Shown here: positions 9,916 to 20,535 of the stretch, piece by piece
How positions within the stretch are numbered: the stretch's first letter is position 1
Layout of the letters: each line of letters starts with the position of its first letter
DNA from: Fragilaria crotonensis
Lineage: Eukaryota > Bacillariophyta > Fragilariophyceae > Fragilariales > Fragilariaceae
DNA length: 32,958 nt
NCBI GenBank assembly: GCA_022925895.1
Contig: JAKSYS010000690.1
Coordinates: 1 to 32,958, forward strand
Reading direction: 5' to 3'
The notes under the pieces: generated by a model
The model's input: only the letters and a program-made list of their open reading frames with translations
What the model was told of the DNA's origin: nothing
Database searches by the model: none
Made by a program: the position numbers and the translations under genes

Positions 9916-12900
9916 CGGAATACATACTTGTTTAAAGTTGTGAGAGTGTTGTTTCTACGGTTGTAATTCTAAATGCAATTTCTACTTACGTTTGCTTTAT
10001 GGTCGAGTTGTGCTGTAGTAGTCTGTCTCAACAAAAGGGCAGCGATACTCTGCAGGAGCTAACAAAATTGACGACATTGAATTACAGTGCTGTTGTGTCG
10101 CAAGCATGATGAGTTCCCTGTCATTGCTGTCAAGGCTTTTGCTTGTCATCAACGACATCGTCTTCATAGTAATGACCGTTGAGCTGGCTGATGCAAGCCC
10201 TTTTCAAGCAGTCGATGAATCAGAATAGCCAGGCCAGAGTGTTTATTAATTCTTTGCTCAGGTTGTTCGGCGCTTTTCCATTATCAATCCCGACAGGTAA
10301 ATTTAGCATCAGGTTTTACGAAGGTATCTCAAGCTCACAATGTTTTGCTGTGTGGTACAATTCTCGCAGCGTACAGAATCCATTGAAACTCAGCGAGAAC
10401 AATCAAAAGTCCGCGACAGAGTATCAATCATCAAGCCTCCCCACGACAAATCGAACGTGGATTTGACAATATCCTTGCAAAGATGGACTCCATGATCCGG
10501 TCGCTTCTTAAACAGCTGCTCGGTATCATTCATCACCTTCCCTCTCTCCTTTCAAAATTTCTGCCGCTGTTTTGACCCAAGCAACAAAAATTCAAATCGC
10601 ATCTTGCACATCCGATTGCTCCAGACCAACAAGGTAAGCGATGAGAACTCCAGGTTCATCAGCAAGAAGAATGTAGCCGCATCTTAGGCACCTTGCTTGG
10701 TGGATCTTGTATCCATTATCCTCAAAACAAGTGTCGTTATCTTCCCGAGGCATTCATAATACAAAAAGAATTCTAATGAAGAGGATCTTTGCGTCATTTT
10801 GACTGCCATTCTTAAGGTAACCACCACACTCCTGTCAGCAGTACCACCGTCCTTTCCTGGGACACGTCTCACTTTTCTTTGCCCAGGAGCAGTTGACTCC
10901 CACTCTTCCTTGTTGTCGTTTCCACCGGGAACGAGTAGTAGTCACAATGCGTTCAAAATGGCCTTGAAAATACTTGAAGTGGGGCTTTGTTCTAACAACT
11001 GTACACAATTCTGCTCACATTTCCTTCGTCGCTTCGTTGTTATGTTGGAGTGTGACAACACTGTTTATTTTCCACTCAACATGTGAAATCACACACAATA
11101 TCTTCATAGAGGTCGTTAGCATCCATGATGTTGCAATCACAGTGAAAGAAAGCAGTGTCAGAAGAGCAGGATCGGAACACAATATGCCGACTGTATTCCA
11201 AACCTCAAAAAGGGACGCCTCCTCATCAGCGACCATCGCATTGTTTCTTTGCGGTCTACTGTAGTACCCAATACGTGAGGAGAAAGACAGAACAACTGAA
11301 TCCGAGGAGTTGGAGCAACCTTGTTCAACAGGACCCATTAGGACACAAGTTCAGCCTACATTACCTCTACTCCAACAATTCCAGTACTACCAGTACCACC
11401 AGAAGGCAAAGAGTCCTCCTACTTCGCGAGGCGACATGGATCAGGATCAGCGTAAGTCACTCAATAAAAGGCCAACAAAACGGTTTCGGCGCTGCAAGAT
11501 ACATAATTGGATGCGTCCGTGAATTTTGGTCGGACGGAGTCGTCTGTTTTTGCTGACGTCTACTATAGAGATTATTGATCTCCAGTAGAAATAATACGAC
11601 GTTGTATGCTGGGCTATTTGATTGTGAAAACAGCTGTATACATACACCAATTATCATTTATTGACACCAAATGTCATCCATGTCCTGCATACGAGTAGCG
11701 CACCACTCGGAGTACAGTATACGAATGCCAATACTACCTGTTTTCAAGAGAGAACGCACCCCTGCCTGTCGATGACATGTCGCGCCATGCACACCACCAA
11801 CCATGGGATGGATCACTATTCTCTGTTCTGTTGTCGGTAACGTAGAGACTGACATAAACTACCGGTAGGTTACAGTACACTTGATAACTAAACTCTTCTA
11901 CTATAGTGTCACTAGTAGACATGTTTATAACCACTCTATTCCAATGGTAGGTTGATTCATTTCATGTTGCTGGCCTCAGCAGGACGTGGGTGAATTGGTT
12001 AGGGACACAAGAAAAAGAAGAAGCAGTCAGCAGGAGCTATGTAACAGTAGAGAGGGGAACTAATGCAGGCATGGAAGGCTCATCAGAAAGAAGTAAGAAG
12101 CAATGGCATGAGACATTGCAGCAGCAGAGGAGTCTCAGTCAAGGGAGGACACGAAGTGGGATGTGGTAGGAAATTGTTGCTTGCAGTATCGGCTGCTCAG
12201 TATGACACTCGAGCACCGTAGGTAACAACGGATCAGAAGAATCCAAATGAAGTGGGATACTAGCATAAAGCAAGGAATGAATGCAGGAAAGTTGCTGTTG
12301 CACCCCATGTGCAGAGGAGTGGGAGGTACCAAGACATGCTAGCAGGAGCCAGTGTTTGCGGCGATGTCAGGGAGTGACGTAGCTTTGCAACAAGAATGTA
12401 GATTGCTGAAGGATTGGCAAGAATTTAGATTAGAGTGAGTATGGTTGTGAGATTGAGTGATTCAGAGAAGCATGGGCAAAGAAAAGGTTAGCAGCATTCT
12501 GGCCTTTCCAAATGGCAAGAGAGTAGTCTTGTTGATCTGCCACATTGCTCAAGAATGAGGTTTCGGACCATGCACGGCAGTGGTCAGCATAGATTGCAAT
12601 CAGCAAAACAAACTCATGGCCTATTCAAGACTGACCAGCAAGCCATGAAAGAAGTTTACCAATCCAATTTGACTTTGTCAGTTCAATTCCCAATCACCAG
12701 CAAAGAATTGAACACCGGGAGTACTGTCATGAGACGATGCAAGTGGAGTCAACACAATGCCAAGACTACTAATGGCCTGCTGGAGGAGAGCAGAGACTCT
12801 TTTTGATACTCCATAAGAGTTTCTTGAAAAGATGAATTGCTGAGTCTCCTAGCCACTGAACGAGGCAAAATCTGGATTAATTGATGATTACAGCAAAAGT

Positions 12901-13425
12901 GATGTTCATTGTAAGTTAAGAATAACAACAATTCCACCATGAAATGCTGTTTAGTGTTAAGGGGTAGTGTTTGATGATGTACGCTGTTACTGTTGTGTTC
13001 TTGTTTATATGACTGGCTGGATTGACTTTTGTCCAAGATTGTGGTATTGAGGATTGCCAAATATGAGCTCAGCTTCATCATACTTGAACTCAACTTGAGC
13101 CACATGTTCGGAAAGATGCATGTTAAGAACATGCATCAAACCTGACATAATTAGCCATCATCGACTGTCAATTGCAAGTGGCTCCTGTCAATAAATACAA
13201 TGCAATTTATGCAGATGTGTACAGCCTTGTTGTTTATTGTTTTCAAACTATGATGAGATGATAGCAGAGAGACAATGATATAGGATGTTGGCATAAGTTT
13301 TTCTAAGCTACTATGAGCAAGAAGATGTGACAGCAAAAGCAAAACAATGGTGTTTTGAAACATTGTTACACCAGCAGCCAGTTCAGATCTGTATCTGACT
13401 TAGAGCCAGCACCAGCCAATAACAA
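9916..13425. other. Gene-free spacer, repeat-like DNA
   Basis: Many short open frames on both strands, none with a recognisable domain. 12000-13425 is purine-rich on the plus strand and matches in texture the sequence to the right of the retroelement at 14642-14940. The two are probably one stretch split by that insertion. A weakly coding-like patch at 10440-10520 (frame reading RQIERGFDNILAKMDSMIRSLLKQLL) is quickly interrupted. Confidence 0.45.
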
Positions 13426-13445
13426 CAAAAAAGCATAGAGACAAA
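13426..13445. repeat. Target-site duplication, left copy
   Basis: Reads caaaaaagcatagagacaaa. The matching copy at 14622-14641 differs at one base. The pair brackets the retrotransposon fragment exactly. Confidence 0.75.
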
Positions 13446-14621
13446 AAACTCGAAATCTAAATTAACGTGCTGCCGCGATATTCGGCGGTACAAATACTCG
13501 ACTCGCACGGGTAGCCACAACTCTGGAGGGAATTGCAGGTACCGAGAATAGTTGTCCCTTGAGTGGTTTCCCCCGGCGACTAAGCGGACGGTATGGTGTT
13601 AAAGTATGATCGTATAGATCGCACGCCCGTGAGGAGTGCTCGCGTTTTCACTCTTTTTACACTCTCTGCAATGGTGGACGCATGCATCAGAATCCAATTC
13701 TTTGTAACGTGTATGGGATGTTTATCATGTGCTTCTGGTGTTTCCAACAAGAGGGCCTGGACTCTTGGTTCCATCATCCCGCGTTGGGAGTATAGTTCTG
13801 TGAGTTGTCTCCTTACTTCTTTTTGTTCTGCTTGCCGACGGCTGACCTCGTCTTTACCAAAGAGTTCCGAATTTCGACTTAAACCATAGCTTGTGCCATT
13901 TGTCCCATATTTTCGATATTAAGTTCACTTGCCATCGTTCCGACATGTATTGTTGCGTTGGATACTGCATCTCGTGATACCGTACTTGCACCTTGCTCCA
14001 CTCCTTCACAAATCTCCCTAGCCATAAGTGCCGCCATCCAATTCGGTTCTGCTGACGAATCAATTGATGTATATCGCTGGGATACTGACCTGGATCGAGG
14101 TGTGGATGATCTTCACCCTCCAACCATTGGGATAATGCACTGAGCAATAGTCGCTGAAGTTGAGGATAGGTCTTTGAGTCCTGACAATGCTGCTGAATAT
14201 CGTCGATGAACTGATTCCTCCAAAGTTCTCAGCTCGGGTGCGGACAACGAAGAATTTGGTCTCGATCCTCTTGGCGACAAGTGCAAAGCGGGCATGTTCG
14301 CTTACCTCCATCAAATTTGTTTCTCAAACCAGTCGTTGGGAGGATATCGTGGATGAACTTTACTATATGTGATCGCCTTTGCTTGTTCCGTTTCAACGCT
14401 TGACCATGGGCCGTCCAGTTAATACTTTCCGTTATCGAACCTGTCCAATTATGTTTGCCACTTATATATTCCAGTAACTGCGGTCCTGTTGCATTCATCC
14501 GGATCGTATCTTTGTATTTTGACGTGACAGTTCCTTCATCCGTCACTAAATGGGCTCGGGTGTCCACGTTTAATTGTGCCAATAGGGGTAGGTTGTGATA
14601 CGGTGTCTTGTCACCATCTTG
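13446..14621 (-). mobile_element. 5'-truncated non-LTR retrotransposon copy (LINE-like)
   Basis: Carries only the 3' end of a retroelement on the minus strand, with about 130 nt of 3' sequence after the stop, ending without a clear poly(A). It is flanked by a 20-bp duplication with one mismatch (13426-13445, 14622-14641). Truncation at the 5' end plus a long duplication of this kind is the signature of target-primed reverse transcription. Confidence 0.75.
13580..14619 (-). pseudogene. C-terminal part of retrotransposon ORF2 with Cys/His motif, broken
   Basis: Reads from QDGDKTPYHNLPLLAQLN through WTAHGQALKRNKQRRSHIVKFIHDILPT to a Cys/His cluster (CPLCTCRQEDRDQILRCPHPS) and on to a tryptophan-rich tail (GWRHLWLGRFVKEW) and a C-terminus ending RSIRSYFNTIPSA. 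I recognise this as the region that follows the reverse transcriptase in diatom non-LTR elements. One in-frame TGA (14231-14229) replaces the residue before ELWRNQF, where an Arg is expected (CGA to TGA fits). One frameshift near 13860 leaves FGTLW-stop and resumes as FGKDEVSRRQAEQ. It is dead. It is probably related to the element at the right end of the window, but the two pieces do not overlap in sequence. Confidence 0.7.
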
Positions 14622-14641
14622 CAAAAAAGCATAGAAACAAA
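14622..14641. repeat. Target-site duplication, right copy
   Basis: Reads caaaaaagcatagaaacaaa, 19 of 20 identical to 13426-13445. Confidence 0.75.
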
Positions 14642-15150
14642 GCTCAGCATGAAGTTGTCCAGCACCTCTTCTTCTTGCCATCCCTGCATCAACCAGTAGC
14701 AAGCAATTGTCAGATATGAGACAACATGTTGTAAACAAAGCAGCCAATTGGCATTCAAATATGCTTCTTGAAATCTGCCTTGGTTCCAAAATATATAGCA
14801 GAGTGGCTTCATTGGAGATGCTCCTGCTCATTGAACAAAGCAAGATTGTGTATCATTCATCTTGTTGACCATGCTATAATGATAGCAGGAATGTCAGCGT
14901 CAAATTACACAGCAGCAGACAAGAGCAATGATGCAACAAGTTCCTCCTTCTCCTCCTCATTAACAAAGTTTACTTTGCATGGATTTCTGTTCAATAGGAA
15001 TGACCCGTAGACCCTAATGCAGACTAGGTTCTTAGGGGTATGTGAACAGCGGCTCAATGCCAGAACTAAGTACTGAATTGCAAGTACTGGAGTACTTCAG
15101 AGTCGTTTTATGTTTAAGATGTATCATGAGCCAAGGCCTCGACAGTGTAT
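14642..15150. other. Spacer continuing the pre-insertion sequence
   Basis: Same texture as 12000-13425. The open frame upstream of the retroelement (reading MLCSMSRSIS) belongs to this spacer and is fused to the element only by the insertion. A palindrome AGTACTGGAGTACT lies at 15083-15096. No gene seen. Confidence 0.45.
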
Positions 15151-15374
15151 GATAAAAGGTAAAGGGGGAAAAACTTCTTTAACCTTTGGGAAATCATCAT
15201 TGCCTTTACCCCCTTATAGAAATTACCCGATAAGGAAATATCATTGCATTTACGCTTTAAGGAAATGCCTTACCTTTACCCTTCACCCCATATCAGAAAA
15301 TTACAACCACCGAATGAAAATCATTACCTTTACCATGTAAGGAAATGCTATGCCTTAACCTTTTACCCCTTATT
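15151..15374. repeat. Degenerate CTTTACC / CCTTA repeat tract
   Basis: Words such as cctttacc, aaggaaat and cccctta recur at irregular 20-60 nt spacing, and an inverse copy (aaaggtaaaggggg) opens the tract. Units are too diverged to define a period by eye. No coding potential. Confidence 0.5.
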
Positions 15375-15957
15375 TTTTTTAAAATTATAGGTCATTATTG
15401 GGTATTTTATGTGATTACAACAACAACTCCTTCATGCACATTGACACTCCGCATATTGAGTACATTTTAGCTGTCAATTATTTTCATGCTGATTGTAGAA
15501 TTAACAACAAGGTTTATTGGGTGTTACAAAATAGCTAAATTGACAATTATGATACACTTCTTCTTGAAAATTAGGCCACTCCGAGATATCTTGTCAGTCG
15601 GAGTCATCGTCTGCAAACGCGTTATCAAACTGGAAGTTCAGCATACCAACAATGCCGTTGTCCAGCAAGTCATCCTCCATCTACTTGTCATGTTCCATCT
15701 CTATCATGGTCACCAATGCATCAGTTGATTTATCTAGAGGCCAACTTGATCCATCGGTTATGATGCAACAAGAATAAAGTTTACTACTACCACTTGTAGT
15801 TGCATTCTTGAGTAAAGTGTAAAGATAAACCTGAAACTCAAAAGAATCAGATCATACCAGGAGTGTATCGTGTAGAACGTAAGAAAGTGCTGGCATTCTA
15901 CGCAAAATTATGGCTGGTCGTGGTTCATCTCTGGAACTGCCTCAAAGGGTAAGCAGA
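15375..15957. other. Intergenic, possible acidic protein remnant
   Basis: On the minus strand at about 15598-15720 a short frame reads MEDDLLDNGIVGMLNFQFDN and ends ADDDSD-stop, resembling the acidic C-terminus of a eukaryotic transposase or regulator. An in-frame TAG precedes it. Too short to classify. Confidence 0.3.
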
Positions 15958-16115
15958 TCCGATTAGGTTTCACCAATTTGACGTCAGCGCGTACCAATCA
16001 GGATGCTCTCAGTATGTTACTGTCTTACTGTAGTACTGTATGTCAGTACGTTGAACGTGAAGACATCAGTACTGTGACGTGGGCGCTGACGTCAAATTGG
16101 TGAAACCTAATCGGA
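15958..16115. repeat. Foldback/MITE-like element with perfect 33-nt inverted arms
   Basis: Arms 15958-15990 and 16083-16115 are exact reverse complements around a 92-nt centre. The outer end begins tccgattaggtttcacc and each arm carries the 8-bp palindrome TGACGTCA near its inner end. A further TGACGT lies at 16075-16080. No target-site duplication is evident. It lies about 630 bp beyond the stop codon of the STRA6-like gene. Confidence 0.85.
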
Positions 16116-16747
16116 CCCGTGTAGTTACCGGTACATAATCTTAAAGCAGGAAAATTGTTACGTTTACTCTGACGAGACAACTGAAAATCATTACTGTACC
16201 TTAACGTTTTACTGGAGTACATCTGTAGATGTGCTAATATTTTGGGTTGTGCTGCCGAGCTGCCAAGGCCAGCATGTGCTACTGATACTTGTTACTGGGT
16301 ATATTACTGACCCTAGTACCAAGAAGCATCATCATCATCATCGGCAACGTGACCATCATCAGATATCCAATTGCAATTGTGAAAAGACATGATAGATTGA
16401 ATTGATGTAAACCAGCTTCTCTACCTACGCATCATTCAGGCTATTTTTTGCGTAACTACAACTGTACAAGGAAAAATTTGGAGCACCTCTTCGATACTGC
16501 ACTTTGATGCCACTTTCATAAGCCAGTATCTTGAACTTGTAGCTGCAACTGGAGTACTAGTACGAGTTCCAGTCCCAGGCACACTAATTTGTCGTATGCG
16601 CAAGCTTTCTGTCAGGGGTGAGCGAAAACCCAAAAACCTTGAGTTCTGGAACCTGGAACCATGAGGGTTTTGGCAAAACCATAAAAGCAAAACATAACGT
16701 GCCTCCCCTGCCTTTTACACTCGCAGAATCCAGAGCATTACACTCGA
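16116..16747. other. 3' flank of the STRA6-like gene
   Basis: Contains a (cat)n tract at about 16327-16341 and a GTAC-rich patch at 16550-16565. No gene seen. The sequence acactcgatcaaaagtaat at the gene end recurs at the end of the downstream copy (20528 onward). Confidence 0.5.
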
Positions 16748-19624
16748 TCAAAAGTAATATTCAATATTCCGCAGTGCGCCGATTGAGGCGTCAGTAGGAA
16801 CCCACATACCAGCGTCAGCACGAACAACAGAAGGCTGCTCGTCACGAAATGCTTCGTTCGTCGCATACTTCGTAATGCTATCGTCGACACGGTATTTGCG
16901 AAGCCAAGGCATAAGGGCCATGACAAAGATCAAGCGCCATTGACCGCCGGCACGGTTAGCAAAGTGTTCGCCGTACTTTAACTTGAGCAAATAAATCACT
17001 CCCAGACGTTCCATGTAAGGATGACGATGGGCATCATGAAGGATCAAACCCTTTCGGAACTGCACGGGGTGGCCGTCTACAGATATGGGCCCAATCATCC
17101 CAACACCTGGGGCAAAGAGAGGTGTGTCAAGCCGCCCAATGTAAAGTGCACTTATCAAGAAAAGCTTGAACATTCGTACAACCATGGTCCCCACAGTTAG
17201 CCCAAGCGACCAGCATTCTTTCGCGAAGTGTGAGGGTTGCATCAACAAATGAGTCTCATTGGCATGGAGACACGTACCGAGGATGAGCATCAGGACATTG
17301 CCTCCAATCGGACTCTTGCGAAAGAATCCCACAAAGATAAACTGGCGCACGAATGTTAGAAGGAGTATCTTGACGGCGAGGGTCAGGAGGATTGCAATGA
17401 TGTTTGCAAGCAAGATAATCACCAGTGATCGAGTGGCGCTCCATACCAAGAAGAAAGTAAGAGTTGCAACAATTATCAAGATGGACAAACAACTGAACAA
17501 CGTTCCCCAGAAAGTTGATCCAAGCAGGATCGTGGTAACATCAGGTGCCTCGCGATATAAAGGAAAATTCCGGCACCGAAGGCTGCCGATGTAACCGCAG
17601 CGAAACTGCTGGATAGTGCTGACACTGGAAGGAATCAAAACAACTGCGAGTGAAGCTGCTGCGAGAAATGCAGTGACACAACCAACACCGACTGCACATC
17701 GAACTTCAGCCTCGGTTGGAAGCGAAGGATGAGGAAAAGCAAATGCTATTGTTGTCGGAGAAGGTGCCACAGAAGGGGCGTTCGTTGCAGGGTGGTAGGC
17801 TGATTGGACCAAGGGGTCGAGGCTCGTGTATAGGATAATGTAGAGGATGGCAACAAACCATTGGGACATGTTCATTGCGTAGAGACCGGCGTGGATAAAA
17901 ACGCCGTCCTCCTTGAACAAGGAACCGTTCCACATCCTTCGAAATGTATAAAAAATGCCCCCAACACGTTCGCGGTGGTCAGCAGTCGCTTGAAAGATCA
18001 TCATGGCTTTCGCACTGGCGCTCTTGAAGGAGGAAGCTTTCAACTTGACCCTCGCACTCTCGGCTTTACGAAGGATACTGCCATCGTGCTGAGCGAAAGC
18101 ATGGTCGACCATCCTCTTGATTTTGTACGCAGCCGCTTGCTTTGTGCAACACTCAGATTTCGCCATTTCACATGTCAACCAGAAGTTCGCAAAAGGAACG
18201 TTCTTCCACCTTGACCGCGGAATGAGGACGTAAAGAAGCCCCTTGATCTGAAACAGAAGGAGGAAGCAGCCCAGTGCAAGTGCAAAGCTGTACCCAAATT
18301 GCCCTGTAACAGACGAAGACTTGTTGGTGTTGATGATAGAGAATTCGACATCGAAGATATAGGACAACAGGCTTGTGAACATGATCGTTACAATTCCTAG
18401 CATGACTCCGACAAAGCTGGGAAGATTGTGCTTGAGGTGAACGGAATTACCAGCGGTTGACATCATGACGAAGATCGTTCCCAAAGTAATGAGCTGTACC
18501 ATAATTGTCAACCAGCGAATGATCGAGTTGGCGACGCGACAACCGAGCTCTGACATAAACGATGTCGTCGGACAATCCTGTCTGTGAAGCGCAATGACGC
18601 ATCGTATTGTGTGAGAGAAAGAGAGCGATGGTGACAAATGAAGGTTCTGTGTGAAGGCGATCGTAGACTTACAGTCCAACCGACATTACAAACCCAGATG
18701 CATACTGGTAGAGGACAACAACCACCAATACCCAGAGCAAGACATTGAAAGTTTTGGACTTATAATTCTCGGCGACAGTATCAATCGTTGTCAAAGTGAA
18801 GATCCGACGAATCTTGTCAGGGGCATCGTCGAAGTTCGCCTTGGCCAGTTCTTCATCGGGATCGTTGTCTTCCAAGTTTGCATCCAGAGACGTTCTGTCG
18901 AGAACGTCATCGTAATAAGTGGTTTCTCTAGTTTCCCATTCTGGATCGTATTGCTGAATGTCGGCGGTTGTGGCATTTACCAATTTTTTGTAATCAAACA
19001 TAGGCGAGCCATCTTTCTGTACCCCAGCTGCTTTGAGCATCTCATCAACCACCGCTGAAGTCACATCCTCCTCACCGTAAGTCTTCGCGATGTTCAGCAT
19101 CAAAGTTCGGTCTAAACGTACGGGTTCAGAGGATCCTGTGACATCCAAGGTGATCATCTTCAGTACTCTGTCGAAGAGAAATTCACTATCATCCCCAGCC
19201 CCAGTCTTACGAAGGTGTGGTATGAGCAAAATGCTGGCAAGCTCTACGAGATCAAAGACTGCGTCAGGAGATTCGTCAATGTCGCCGGCCAAACCGGGCA
19301 TAATATTATTTTCGACATACGTCAAGTCTACCTTGATGCCATGTCGAGAAAGGAGGAAATTGACGACGTCTTGGGCTGCAAGTATAAGGTTTCACCCAGT
19401 TAGATCAAGGTATCTATCAGGCATCCTGCAGTATCTGACAAAGCTCATTGTCGCCAGTGCCACTGGAGCAATCAGAGATAGTACTCGAACTGAACACCTA
19501 CCCACCACGTACCTGTTATCGATGCGTCCTGTCTCAGCGTCGGACCAGACTGATGCAGAGCTGAAATGTACTCAAGTTCCTTGCAATCGGCGTGTGCGCC
19601 AACCGGCTTCTCAAATGTAATCAT
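16748..19624 (-). CDS. STRA6-like multi-pass membrane protein with EF-hand-like N-terminal region, four exons
   Basis: Exons 19624-19513, 19375-18673, 18581-17278 and 17217-16748 join into 862 codons without a stop. The ATG at 19624 begins MITFEKPVGAHADCKELEY. Residues 1-245 are soluble, with an EF-hand-like stretch (AGDIDESPDAVFDLVELA). A first membrane helix (LLWVLVVVVLYQYA) follows, then eight or nine more (for example GVMLGIVTIMFTSLLSYIF, ILLGSTFWGTLFSCLSILI, VIILLANIIAILLTL). The C-terminal region has LGLTVGTMVVRMFKLFLISA, YIGRLDTPLFAPGVG, HDAHRHPYMERLG and MPWLRKYRV, which I associate with STRA6, the vertebrate retinol-binding-protein receptor, and its protist relatives. STRA6 is about 670 residues, so the N-terminal region is extra. 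Function in a diatom is unknown; transport of a lipophilic compound is an inference. Internal exon ends are supported by comparison with the tandem copy. Confidence 0.78.
17218..17277 (-). other. Intron 3 of the STRA6-like gene (60 nt)
   Basis: Donor gtacgt, acceptor cgaaag. It is a multiple of three without a stop, so it can be read through by mistake. The homologous intron in the second copy (21079-21015) is 65 nt, and removing it restores the frame there, which supports both. Confidence 0.8.
18582..18672 (-). other. Intron 2 of the STRA6-like gene (91 nt)
   Basis: Donor gtaagt, acceptor ttcacag. Splicing joins SVG-L to QDCPTTSFMSELGCR. The exon-side sequence is conserved in the second copy. 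Confidence 0.8.
19376..19512 (-). other. Intron 1 of the STRA6-like gene (137 nt)
   Basis: Donor gtacgt, acceptor ttgcag. It joins QDASIT to AQDVVNFLLSRHG. The second copy has the same 112-nt first exon and a 154-nt intron with identical splice signals. Confidence 0.8.
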
Positions 19625-20535
19625 GATCCCCCTGTCCCCAAAGCCCAGTGCGTAGAGAGCGCAGCCCAGAGACTACCGGTAGTTTGTTTCCACCTGTTCT
19701 GCCAACAAACCAGATAGGTGACAAAAACAACAAACAGCCGATGAGAACAAAGATCACACACTGGCAAACTATTCAGCAGCTTGACGGCTTAAAGACTCTG
19801 AATGTTAGGGTCCACGTTGCTTTACGGTGCTGATGCTTTGCGTGTTGAAGAAGCGCTTTATGTTTTTACGCGGTTGCGTCAATGTAACAACTTAAAGTTG
19901 AAGCGTTGTAAGTGTTAGGGCATCTCGACTTGAAAGTTGGTGGGGTTGAGTGCATACGACTCGAAGTTAACGCGGTATAAGTGCGCCGTTATTCCTATGA
20001 TTACACTCTAATCTCTAATGAGCTCTTATGCATACGCAGCAGAATCGAACGGGTCCAAGAACCCAATCTGCGCTTTACCGTAGGACCGACGTATGACAAA
20101 TATCGAATATCGATTATTAGCGCCATGAACCCGCGACAGAATGTCATCAATTTGTCCTACAAGTCTACCAGGAAGGAAATAACTGCACCTAGTACCTTTT
20201 ATGTCATACCATATAAACTACAATATATATATATATGCGGTAAAAGGTATCCAGTTATGACTAATTTTCATTTGAATCCGAATCCAGTACATAGCCATAC
20301 TTCCGGTTATCGCACCATATCATACGGAGCATACAAGTATGTTGATGAATATCAGCATATCCGATAACCACATACGAGCAGCATGCATAAATAAGGAATA
20401 CACAAATATAGGGATATTTAACTTAGGCGTTGCTGTCGGACGTTGATTTTTTCAGGGGCCTTGAACCTTGAACATCACCATGTACTCACGCAGAATCCAT
20501 AACTTTGTGTCCTACTAGTAAGAGAGTACACTCGA
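19625..20535. other. Spacer between the tandem STRA6-like copies
   Basis: The first 200 nt are the promoter side of copy 1 and resemble 23440-23660 upstream of copy 2. An (at)7 tract lies at 20223-20236. The 128-codon open frame at 19981-20367 shows no recognisable feature. Confidence 0.5.

Noticed and set aside
10684-11656. Possible protein gene on the minus strand
   Set aside because: Frames are short, change repeatedly and show no motif in any order; no splice model produced a continuous protein.
12749-13132. 127-codon minus-strand frame rich in Ser/Leu
   Set aside because: Composition follows the pyrimidine bias of the strand; no domain.
15151-15374. CRISPR-like or telomere-like array
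   Set aside because: Units are irregular in length and sequence with no constant repeat or spacer; best called a degenerate repeat.
19981-20367. 128-codon open frame between the STRA6-like copies
   Set aside because: No recognisable motif, covers an (at)n tract, and has no counterpart upstream of copy 2.
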